This document shows positions 7,635-14,721 of a stretch of 17,443 nucleotides of DNA, piece after piece. The position numbers were made by a program, and so were the translations under genes. Positions within the stretch are counted from its first letter, which is position 1; each line of letters begins with the position of its first letter. Location of the stretch: assembly GCA_019419895.1 (NCBI GenBank), contig JAHZIE010000007.1, positions 1 to 17,443 of the forward strand, read 5' to 3'. The notes beneath the pieces are model-generated. The model made no database searches and was not told where the DNA came from. It saw only the letters and a program-made list of their open reading frames with translations. The DNA is from Clostridiales bacterium (GTDB lineage: Bacteria > Bacillota > Clostridia > Oscillospirales > Acutalibacteraceae).

Positions 7635-7661
7635 TTAGCACTCTAAATATATGAGTGCTAA
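7635..7661 (+). promoter_or_regulatory. CIRCE element (HrcA operator)
   Basis: TTAGCACTC and GAGTGCTAA are separated by 9 bases, a perfect match to the 27-bp CIRCE inverted repeat bound by HrcA. It lies 147 bases before the clpB start and about 100 bases from the hyd -35. It therefore most likely controls clpB, with de-repression during heat or protein-folding stress. Confidence 0.93.
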
Positions 7662-7727
7662 TTTTTACAATATATTCATATATTTTGTTCTTTTTTTTCA
7701 CAATTGTTTTTTAAAATAAAATCATTG

Positions 7728-7791
7728 GCAATGGGAAGATTGGGAAACCCCTTTGAACCCATTGCAGTCTTATGCCCCTGTTGACCCAGGG
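7728..7791 (+). promoter_or_regulatory. Structured clpB leader upstream of the ribosome binding site
   Basis: There are two nested or adjacent inverted repeats. GCAATGGG (7728-7735) pairs perfectly with CCCATTGC (7758-7765). CCCTG (7776-7780) pairs with CAGGG (7787-7791), directly before the GAGGAGGG ribosome binding site at 7793-7800. The structure could affect translation or mRNA stability, but no known thermosensor class is recognisable. Confidence 0.4.
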
Positions 7792-7808
7792 AGAGGAGGG
7801 TATGGTTT

Positions 7809-10421
7809 ATGAACGCGCAAAATTTTACACAGAAATCATTGGAGGCAATCCAGGGCGCACAGTCCCTGGCGCTGGAATACCAGCATATGCAGCTTGAACA
7901 GATTCATCTTCTGGCCGGATTGGTCCGGCAGGAGGGGGGGCTGATTCCCCAGCTGCTGAAAAAATTGGGAATCGACATGGATGGTTTTTCCAAAGCGGTG
8001 GAGCAGTCCGTCTCTTCTTTGCCGCGGGTGACAGGGCCTGGAAGAGAAGCGGGCAAAATCTACGTCTCCCAGGATGTGGATAAAGCCCTCAGCCTAGCGG
8101 AAAAGCTTGCCGGCAATATGAAGGATGAATATGTCTCAGTGGAACATATTTTTCTCGCCCTTTTGTCCGAACCGGACGAGGTGGTTGGAAAGCTCTTCCA
8201 AAGCTGGAATATTAAAAAGGACAAGTTTCTCAAGGTGCTTTCTTCTGTCAGGGGCAATACTCGCGTTACCAGCGACACGCCGGAGGAAACCTATGACGCC
8301 CTGAAAAAATACGGCACTGATTTGGTGGAACGGGCGAGAAATCAAAAACTGGATCCCATTATCGGCCGGGACGACGAAATCCGTAATGTAATCCGGATCC
8401 TTTCCCGCAAGACCAAGAATAACCCTGTGCTGATCGGAGAGCCCGGCGTGGGCAAGACGGCCATTGCGGAAGGGCTGGCGCAGAGAATTGTCCGGAAGGA
8501 CGTCCCTCACAGCCTGCAGGATAAGACGGTGTTTTCTCTGGATATGGGCTCCCTCATCGCTGGGGCAAAATTCCGGGGAGAATTTGAAGAACGGCTCAAG
8601 GCGGTTCTCAACGAGGTGAAAAAGAGCGAAGGAAGGATTATCCTCTTTATCGATGAGCTGCACACCATTGTGGGAGCTGGAAAGACAGAGGGGGCCATGG
8701 ATGCGGGCAACCTTCTCAAGCCTATGCTGGCGAGAGGAGAACTGCATTGTATTGGCGCGACCACGCTAGATGAATACCGTCAGTATATTGAGAAAGATCC
8801 CGCCCTGGAACGCAGGTTCCAGCCGGTGATGGTCAACGAGCCCACAGTGGAGGATACCATCGCCATCCTGCGCGGCCTGAAGGAACGGTATGAGGTGTTC
8901 CATGGGGTGAAAATCCAGGATAACGCCATTATTGCCGCCGCTACCCTGTCCAACAGGTATATCACCGACAGGTTCCTTCCGGATAAGGCTATCGATTTAA
9001 TCGACGAGGCCTGCTCTATGATCCGCACGGAAATTGATTCCATGCCCACAGAGCTGGATGTTATCCGCAGGAAAATTATCCAGCATGAAATCGAGGAGGC
9101 GGCGCTGAAAAAAGAAAAGGATACCCTGTCCCAGGAACATTTGAAGGAAATCCGAAATGAACTGGCGCAGCTTCGGGATCAATTCAACGCCATGAAAGCC
9201 ACCTGGGATAATGAAAAGGCGTCCATCAATAAGGTGCAGAAGCTCCGCGAACAGATCGAGGCGCTCAACCGTCAGATAGAGCAGGCGGAACAAAATTACG
9301 ATCTGAACAAGGCGGCGGAGCTGAAATACGGCAAGCTTCCCCAGCTTCAAAAACAGCTGGAGGAGGGGGAAGAGGCGGCCCAGAGCGGCAAGCAGCACAC
9401 TACCCTTCTGAGGGATAAAGTAACCGAGGAAGAAATTGCAAAAATTGTAGAGCGGTGGACAGGAATCCCCGTGGCAAAGCTGATGGAGGGAGATAAGGAG
9501 AAGCTGCTCCATCTGGAAGACACCCTGCACCAAAGGGTGATCGGCCAGAATGAGGCGGTCAGCCGCGTGGCCGACGCCATCCTCCGTTCCAGGGCGGGAA
9601 TCCAGAATCCCAACCGTCCTATCGGTTCCTTCCTCTTCCTGGGCCCGACCGGAGTAGGTAAGACAGAATTGGCGAAAGCTTTGGCGGATACCCTTTTTGA
9701 CGATGAGAAAAACATGGTCCGCATCGATATGAGCGAATATATGGAAAAATATTCAGTCTCCCGTCTGATTGGGGCGCCTCCCGGATATGTAGGCTATGAA
9801 GAAGGAGGCCAGCTGACGGAAGCGGTCCGCAGAAAGCCCTATTCGGTGATTTTGTTTGATGAAATCGAAAAGGCCCATCCCGACGTCTTCAACGTTTTGC
9901 TGCAAGTATTGGATGACGGCAGAATTACCGACTCCCAGGGCCGGACGGTGGACTTTAAGAACACCATCATCATCCTGACCTCGAATCTGGGTTCCTCCAT
10001 TTTGCTGGAAGGAATCGACGAAAGGGGAGAAATTACCCCTGAGGCGAAGGAACAGGTCAATCAGCTTTTGAAAAAATCCTTCCGCCCTGAGTTCCTCAAC
10101 CGTTTGGATGAAATTGTCTTCTATAAACCTCTGACCAAGAAGGACATCACCGCCATTATTGACTTGATGCTGAAAGAGCTCAACGGACGTCTGGAGGAGA
10201 AGCAGCTCAGCTGCGAGGTGAGCCCTGAGGCGAAGGCTTATATCATTGAAGAGGGCTATGATCCGGTCTATGGCGCCCGGCCCCTGCGGAGATATTTGCA
10301 GCACTATGTGGAGACCGCCCTGGCAAAGACTATCATCGGTCAGGATCTCATGCCCGGAGATGTGCTTCTTGTGGACAAGACGGAGGACGGCCTTGCCGTC
10401 TCGGTCAAGGCAAGAAAATAA
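7809..10421 (+). CDS. clpB: ATP-dependent protein disaggregase ClpB
   Basis: This 870-residue Hsp100 chaperone forms a hexamer and, with DnaK/DnaJ/GrpE, threads aggregated protein through its pore. The double Clp N-domain spans about 1-145. The first AAA+ module has Walker A GEPGVGKT (210-217) and Walker B ILFIDELH. A long coiled-coil middle domain (about 400-530, rich in Glu, Lys, Gln and Leu) marks ClpB rather than ClpA/ClpC. The second AAA+ module has GPTGVGKT (612-619), ILFDEIEKAHPDV and sensor-2 GARPLRR (822-828). Length and motifs are normal. The ATG is 8 bases after GAGGAGGG, and an ATG at 7802 is out of frame. It is a single-gene unit on the plus strand, controlled by CIRCE and ended by a hairpin at 10462-10505. 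Confidence 0.97.
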   Translation: MNAQNFTQKSLEAIQGAQSLALEYQHMQLEQIHLLAGLVRQEGGLIPQLLKKLGIDMDGFSKAVEQSVSSLPRVTGPGREAGKIYVSQDVDKALSLAEKLAGNMKDEYVSVEHIFLALLSEPDEVVGKLFQSWNIKKDKFLKVLSSVRGNTRVTSDTPEETYDALKKYGTDLVERARNQKLDPIIGRDDEIRNVIRILSRKTKNNPVLIGEPGVGKTAIAEGLAQRIVRKDVPHSLQDKTVFSLDMGSLIAGAKFRGEFEERLKAVLNEVKKSEGRIILFIDELHTIVGAGKTEGAMDAGNLLKPMLARGELHCIGATTLDEYRQYIEKDPALERRFQPVMVNEPTVEDTIAILRGLKERYEVFHGVKIQDNAIIAAATLSNRYITDRFLPDKAIDLIDEACSMIRTEIDSMPTELDVIRRKIIQHEIEEAALKKEKDTLSQEHLKEIRNELAQLRDQFNAMKATWDNEKASINKVQKLREQIEALNRQIEQAEQNYDLNKAAELKYGKLPQLQKQLEEGEEAAQSGKQHTTLLRDKVTEEEIAKIVERWTGIPVAKLMEGDKEKLLHLEDTLHQRVIGQNEAVSRVADAILRSRAGIQNPNRPIGSFLFLGPTGVGKTELAKALADTLFDDEKNMVRIDMSEYMEKYSVSRLIGAPPGYVGYEEGGQLTEAVRRKPYSVILFDEIEKAHPDVFNVLLQVLDDGRITDSQGRTVDFKNTIIILTSNLGSSILLEGIDERGEITPEAKEQVNQLLKKSFRPEFLNRLDEIVFYKPLTKKDITAIIDLMLKELNGRLEEKQLSCEVSPEAKAYIIEEGYDPVYGARPLRRYLQHYVETALAKTIIGQDLMPGDVLLVDKTEDGLAVSVKARK

Positions 10422-10461
10422 AAATAAATAGTGAGCGGGATCGCCCAAAATGGAATAGGGA

Positions 10462-10505
10462 AACGCCCTCCCTTACGGCTCTTTTAGCCTGTACGAGAGG
10501 GCGTT
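10462..10505. terminator. Bidirectional terminator between clpB and the convergent lipoprotein gene
   Basis: AACGCCCTC (10462-10470) pairs perfectly with GAGGGCGTT (10497-10505). Inside it, GGCT/AGCC around CTTTT forms an inner stem. It lies 41 bases after the clpB stop and 10 bases after the end of the convergent gene, so it can serve both. The T-tract is weak on both strands. Confidence 0.65.
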
Positions 10506-10514
10506 CTTATGCGT

Positions 10515-11633
10515 TTAAGAATGGTCCATTGTGATGGGATATCCCAGTTCGCCGATGCGGAGATGGTCGTCGTCGGCTTTGAAAAAGGGGCTTGGGGAAT
10601 CCGGTTCCATGTAGGAGTAAGAATAATTCCGCCAGATGGTGCCATCCTCCAGGAAAAGATACCAGGCCCGGCCGGGATAGCTTCTCATTTCCAGTATCTT
10701 TTTTCCCTCCAATTCCCCTTTGGGATACTGGGAAACAAATTCCTCCTTTTGAAAGGCGGGAGGAGTGGAAGAAGTCTCAGAGAGCCGATAAACCTCCCCG
10801 TCCTCGGTCAGGATACGGATGCCGTTTTCAAAATTTCGTTTTAACTCAACGTCAAGAAACTGCTTGATTGGTTTGGAAAAGTTCACCTGGCGGAAAACGG
10901 CGGTGTCCAAAGAATATGGCTTATTAGGACGAAAAGAGGTGCATGCGTAATATAACTTTCCGCTTTCCCCCAACGCGTATAACAGCCCATTGGACAGTTC
11001 AATGCTTTGGAATTTTTCCGGGATATTGACCTTAATGGGGACGTCTTTGATTTCTTCCGGGAGTGCATAGAGATCCCATAGGTTGGGATAACCATATAAA
11101 GAAGCACGTCCCATTGTATACAGCTCCCCCAGCTCGGTAAGCAGATAAATATCAGTAGAAGGAGAATATTCCATCTGCTTCACCTTATGGCTGAATTCAA
11201 AAGAATCAAACCATTTAGGCTGAATTGTGTCGCTGTCATAATACCAGGTGTAGACAGTGCCGCTTTGCCCTATGGCGGCAAAAAGAGTCAGGTTTGTTAT
11301 CTGTGGCTCGGGGAATTCCATTTTAACAGGTTGAGGTTCTTGAGAGCCATTGTTCGGCCCTTCCCCGTAAACGGAGCCGTCCTCCAGAAGATAAAAAATC
11401 TTGCGATCCGTTGTCTCCACATCCACAACTTTGTCATAGTCGATGATGGGCTTTTCTTCCTGCTGTGAGGAGGGGGAAGGCTGGGAAGAGACTTCCTGGC
11501 TTATCTGGCTGGAGACAGAGGAAGAGCTGACAGGCTCAGGCTCAGACGAGCTTGGCGCCTCCGCCGGGGCGCAGGTGGAAAGGGTGATTGTAAGCAAGAG
11601 GCAAAACGTGGTTATTATTTGTCTTTTCTTCAT
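10515..11633 (-). CDS. Putative lipoprotein with RCC1-like beta-propeller repeats (paralog A)
   Basis: The protein has 372 residues from ATG 11633. An upstream TTG at 11645 would add four residues, but a GGAAGGTG ribosome binding site suits the ATG. A lysine-rich start and a hydrophobic core end in LSTC, a lipobox with an unusual Thr before the Cys. A Ser/Pro/Glu-rich linker follows. The rest contains about six copies of the RCC1/BNR-like pattern LLxDGxxYxxG, for example FYLLEDGSVYGEG, YLLTELGELYTMG, LYALGESGKLYYA, RILTEDGEVYRL and YLFLEDGTIW. It should be an extracellular, membrane-anchored binding or scaffold protein; no enzyme motif is visible. Its C-terminus is almost the same as that of paralog B at 12176-13369. 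It is the last gene of the surface locus and has its own AT-rich upstream region after a terminator. Confidence 0.75.
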   Translation of the reverse strand: MKKRQIITTFCLLLTITLSTCAPAEAPSSSEPEPVSSSSVSSQISQEVSSQPSPSSQQEEKPIIDYDKVVDVETTDRKIFYLLEDGSVYGEGPNNGSQEPQPVKMEFPEPQITNLTLFAAIGQSGTVYTWYYDSDTIQPKWFDSFEFSHKVKQMEYSPSTDIYLLTELGELYTMGRASLYGYPNLWDLYALPEEIKDVPIKVNIPEKFQSIELSNGLLYALGESGKLYYACTSFRPNKPYSLDTAVFRQVNFSKPIKQFLDVELKRNFENGIRILTEDGEVYRLSETSSTPPAFQKEEFVSQYPKGELEGKKILEMRSYPGRAWYLFLEDGTIWRNYSYSYMEPDSPSPFFKADDDHLRIGELGYPITMDHS

Positions 11634-11723
11634 TTCTTTCAACACCTTCCTTTTTATAAGATATATTTATAATTATAATAACAATAAAAATGGCCGTTTG
11701 GAGACAGAATTTTAAAATTAAGG

Positions 11724-11762
11724 AAGGCTCCCTCCGCGAATATTTCGCGGAGGGAGCCTTTT
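11724..11762. terminator. Perfect 17-bp hairpin terminator in the surface locus
   Basis: AAGGCTCCCTCCGCGAA (11724-11740) and its exact complement (11744-11760) flank a TAT loop. On the minus strand it lies 10 bases after the small secreted-protein gene and is followed by CCTTAATTTT. On the plus strand it is followed by TTTT. It separates paralog A from the three genes upstream, so paralog A probably has its own promoter in the AT-rich 11645-11720 stretch. Confidence 0.75.
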
Positions 11763-11772
11763 AACGTTTTTG

Positions 11773-12156
11773 TTAACCTGGGTAAAAGCCTAAAGCTTTT
11801 GCCTCATCCTGCGCTTGTTGTTTGAATTGGAGAAAAGTCTCAATAACAGAATCATCATATTTATCGGGAGTGATGTCGGGATGTTCCAGCTTCCAATTGG
11901 CGACAGAGGATTCATATTTTTTTACCCAGGTAATTGTGTAGTCCGCGGTGGGGTTCCTCTCGGCGGCGAGCTGTTCAGCCAGGGCGTAATCGCCGGGGCA
12001 GAACCACTTTTCATATTCAAGGGCGCTGTAATAGCCTTTTTGCCCGGAGGAAAGGTTGTCGGTTGTCGTGCTCGCGGGAACAGAACAAAGAAGGATGGTG
12101 AAAATAACGCACATGCCAATCAGGGCAAACAAATATTTGGAACGGAATTTTTTCAT
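11773..12156 (-). CDS. Small secreted protein of unknown function
   Basis: This 127-residue protein starts with MKKFRSKYLF and one hydrophobic segment (about 9-27), which looks like a signal peptide with possible cleavage after VPAS, or else a single membrane anchor. The mature part is soluble, mostly helical in appearance, with aromatic-rich patches (EYEKWFCPGDYA, YTITWVKKYES). One Cys lies in the hydrophobic segment (LLC) without a proper lipobox, and the mature part has a single Cys. I do not recognise the family. It lies 19 bases after paralog B, with an AAAGGA ribosome binding site, and a strong terminator follows it, so it is co-transcribed with paralog B. Its place between two related lipoprotein genes suggests a shared surface role (inference). 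Confidence 0.65.
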   Translation of the reverse strand: MKKFRSKYLFALIGMCVIFTILLCSVPASTTTDNLSSGQKGYYSALEYEKWFCPGDYALAEQLAAERNPTADYTITWVKKYESSVANWKLEHPDITPDKYDDSVIETFLQFKQQAQDEAKALGFYPG

Positions 12157-12175
12157 GAAATAACATCCTTTCTTT

Positions 12176-13369
12176 TTAAGAATGGTCCATTGTAATGGGG
12201 TATCCTAGTTTGCCAATGCGGAGATGGTCGTCGTCGGCTTTGAAAAAAAGAGAAGAGGACTCGTCATTAAATTGTTCAACCTCTCGCCAAATGGTTCCGT
12301 CTTCTAGGAAAATATAAAAAGCTACTCCTGGATAACTCCTTATATCTGTAACTTTTTTTCCTTCTAACTCTCCTTCGGGAAATTTAGCAACAAGTTTTTC
12401 TTCTTGAAAATTGGGAACTGGAAGGCTCTCCCCTGGCTTTACATCGTCAATACAATTCCAAGAGAATATTTTACCATTTTCAGTTAAGACAAAAACTTCT
12501 CCGTGCAGGCTATAAGCTATTTGTTTTACAGAACTATCAAGAGAAATTTCTTTAAATAATTGCGTATCATAAGAATAGGCTTTGCCATTAGGAGGAATAA
12601 ATTGATTGTTTACCCCAATATCAACAAAGCAGTATGCATAATAGAATTTACCGCTTTCGCCAATCAGAAATAAATATTTTTTAGTACGGAATATTTGAAC
12701 AATGTTTTCTGGAACTTCTATTTTAGTAGGTATAAAAAATTTTTCTGAAGGCTCAGGATATTGTCCGATAAGAGATGGATACCCAAATAAGGAACCTTCA
12801 CCGATAAAATAAAGTTCTCCATCTTCAGTCAAAAGAAAAGTATCCGCATAATGTTCTTCAATTTGACGAATTTTTTTGTCAAACTGGATACAAAAATTCC
12901 CATTAGAAAGGAAGTCTGGAATCTTTCCTAAGTACTGTCGGGAAAGCTCTATATCCCAAAAATATATATTACCATGAGTCGTAGCAGCAGATGTGCAGGA
13001 AAACTGATAGACGGGTTCTGGTAAATCTATTTTAGTAGGGAGATTAAAATATTGATTTATTCCAAAATGTCCTTCTTTATAAATAGTTCCGTCATTTAAG
13101 AGATAATAAATCTTTGCTTTTTGATTACTATAATTGATACCGGTGGTTACATCTGCAATTTTATTGTAATCAATTGTAGACGTGGTATTCTGTGAGGAAG
13201 CGGCATGGCTAAGACTGGATGTCTGAGAAGAATTTTGAAAAACAGAAATCTGGCTCGAAATATTTGAAGAGTTCTTAATTTCTGAAATACATCCATTTAA
13301 GCAAAAAGAAAGTAAAAAAAGAAACAAGAAAATTTTTAGAAAAAAACGCAAAGAATAGTTGTCTTTCAT
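12176..13369 (-). CDS. Putative lipoprotein with RCC1-like beta-propeller repeats (paralog B)
   Basis: The protein has 397 residues from ATG 13369. That ATG overlaps the stop of the M23 gene (TAATG), with GGTGG 6 bases upstream; a TTG at 13381 is less likely. The N-terminus has a long hydrophobic core and a good lipobox, LNGC, then a Ser/Asn-rich linker. RCC1-like repeats follow in the same order as in paralog A: YYLLNDGTIYKEG, FLLTEDGELYFIG, FLIGESGKFYYAY, VFVLTENGKIFSW and YIFLEDGTIW. It is likely a membrane-anchored surface protein. The gene is clearly AT-rich (about one third GC in the 60-base stretch I counted), except for its last ~70 bases. Those are nearly identical to the end of paralog A, with five mismatches in 71 bases and only one changing the protein. 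Confidence 0.78.
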   Translation of the reverse strand: MKDNYSLRFFLKIFLFLFLLSFCLNGCISEIKNSSNISSQISVFQNSSQTSSLSHAASSQNTTSTIDYNKIADVTTGINYSNQKAKIYYLLNDGTIYKEGHFGINQYFNLPTKIDLPEPVYQFSCTSAATTHGNIYFWDIELSRQYLGKIPDFLSNGNFCIQFDKKIRQIEEHYADTFLLTEDGELYFIGEGSLFGYPSLIGQYPEPSEKFFIPTKIEVPENIVQIFRTKKYLFLIGESGKFYYAYCFVDIGVNNQFIPPNGKAYSYDTQLFKEISLDSSVKQIAYSLHGEVFVLTENGKIFSWNCIDDVKPGESLPVPNFQEEKLVAKFPEGELEGKKVTDIRSYPGVAFYIFLEDGTIWREVEQFNDESSSLFFKADDDHLRIGKLGYPITMDHS

Positions 13370-14457
13370 TATTTCCACCAAATTTTCATATAATTTTTAG
13401 GATCACGAACATTAGAACTATAGTTTGGACTATAAATCCAAGTATCTTTGCTGGTAGATCCAAAGACCTGATTAATATTTTTATAGTTTTCTAAGTGAAT
13501 ATGAGATCCTTGAGCAGAACCTGTAGCACCAACATTACCAATAATTTGGCCTCTACGAACATTTACGCTGGGCTTTGCACTGTTTGCATATTGTGGGTTA
13601 TATGCTGCATAAGTAGTAATTTTTGTATTAGTTGTTTTTTCTATTACTTGATAACCATTAGCGAATTGACTTAAATGTGCATATAGGGTACCACTTCCAT
13701 CATTATGCTTGATAGTGACAAAATTGCCGATCCTGCTTAAACTACCTTGATAAGTGCTATACCAATAAGTTGCTGTTCCATCTTTATCGGCATATAAAGG
13801 ATATAAAGTACCGGCGGCAACATCTCTTGCATAATGGCCGGAAAAATATCCCTGGGAAGCATAGGTACCGTTGTGCGGGGCGGGAGGCGCCGCGTCGTTC
13901 CTGTCGGAAAGTACCTCCTCAAAGACCCATCCGGCGTAGCCATACTCAGTGCCAATGTCGGTGGTTCCTGCCGTGAGGGTATCGTTATAACTGTAAGCAA
14001 CCAGGGATCTCGATGTATTTGTGGAATTGTAAGTGCGGTAGGTACCATACATCATGGCTTCCTTCTGAACGCCGATACGCCATTTTGAGGTGGCCAATCC
14101 CTTTGATTTCAGTTCCATATTCACCGTGAGGGAAGAGGAATTCTGCAGATTTAAAACATAACCGGGCTTCCCCACGCATTCTATATAGTACAGGTTGGTG
14201 CCGGCCGAGACAAGCTTCCATGTTTGGCGGGATACGCCTGTATAAGTACTTAAATAGGGGATTTTAGAGCTGGATGGATTATCGGGGCAATACAGATAAC
14301 CAGCGTTGGAATGGTTGCGGATGTAGTAGGTTTTTCCTACTTTAACATATTTATCAAGGGTGTCTTACGTGAGAGCGTCAGCCTCGGAAAAAGGAAAGGA
14401 GAAAAATACACCTAAAAGCATAACAAGGGTCAAGAATTTGGTGAAACTCTTTTTCAT
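13369..14457 (-). pseudogene. Secreted beta-trefoil/M23 peptidase gene with a premature stop
   Basis: The original frame runs from ATG 14457 (AGAAGGGA upstream) to the stop at 13369-13371, 362 codons, and is broken by one TAA at codon 31 (14367-14365), just past a clear signal peptide ending FSEADA. The frame stays open on both sides. Residues about 38-150 resemble a ricin-type beta-trefoil (GKTYYIRNHSNAGYLY, QTWKLVSAGTNLYYIE). Residues about 190-330 are an M23/LytM-like metallopeptidase: HYARD (H208, D212), YAHL (H261) and GSHIHLE (H319, H321), the expected zinc and catalytic residues. Intact, it would be a secreted cell-wall or peptide endopeptidase with a binding domain. From the next possible start (GTG 14175) only a signal-less fragment of 268 residues could be made. 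The catalytic half is AT-rich, the lectin half is not. Confidence 0.8.
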
Positions 14458-14525
14458 TTTAACAATCCCTTCTTTTTACAATTTGGGACTATGGCGCTGA
14501 TATAAACCCTGATTTTGGATATCAC
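14454..14525 (-). CDS. Possible 23-codon leader ORF coupled to the M23 gene
   Basis: A GTG at 14525 opens a 23-codon frame whose TGA overlaps the M23 ATG (ATGA). The strongest ribosome binding site in the locus, GAGGAGGAG (14542-14534), lies 8 bases before this GTG. The same site is 6 bases before an ATG at 14527 that is followed at once by TGA (a start-stop pair). The peptide starts MISKIRVY and is basic near its end. A frame this short could be open by chance. Confidence 0.25.
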   Translation of the reverse strand: MISKIRVYISAIVPNCKKKGLLK

Positions 14526-14659
14526 ATCACTTTCTCCTCCTCGCTTGTAAAATATTTTTGTGATCTTAAATCAAGATTAACACATAATGAATAAAAAAGA
14601 TAGTAAATTTTTACATTCTACAAAATGAATAAAAATATCATATTATCATTAGTGCTTAC

Positions 14660-14699
14660 TCACAAAGAAAAACTGTTAGATAAATTCATCTAACAGTTT
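14660..14699 (-). terminator. Intrinsic terminator of the TIM-barrel gene
   Basis: A perfect 12-bp stem AAACTGTTAGAT/ATCTAACAGTTT has a 6-base loop (14670-14681 with 14688-14699). It is followed on the minus strand by TTTCTTTG, with the last T's of the stem extending the T-tract. It lies 22 bases after the stop of the 14722-15546 gene. Confidence 0.8.
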
Positions 14700-14721
14700 A
14701 AAAATATGATTCTTACCTATA

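Larger units (their letters stand above)
7401..7808. other. Divergent regulatory region between hydC and clpB (408 bp)
   Basis: No coding sequence is supported in this gap. On the minus-strand side it holds the hyd promoter and Rex-like site. In the middle, at 7635-7661, is the CIRCE element. On the plus-strand side it holds a T-rich stretch (about 7661-7712) and a structured leader (7728-7791) running into the clpB ribosome binding site. I did not find a convincing -35/-10 pair for clpB; AT-rich -10-like strings near 7666-7680 and 7712-7717 lack a matching -35. Confidence 0.7.

Noticed and set aside
14365..14367. Programmed recoding of the stop codon in the M23 gene
   Set aside because: The codon is TAA, whereas selenocysteine uses TGA and pyrrolysine TAG. 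No obvious recoding structure was seen, so a nonsense mutation or sequence error is simpler.
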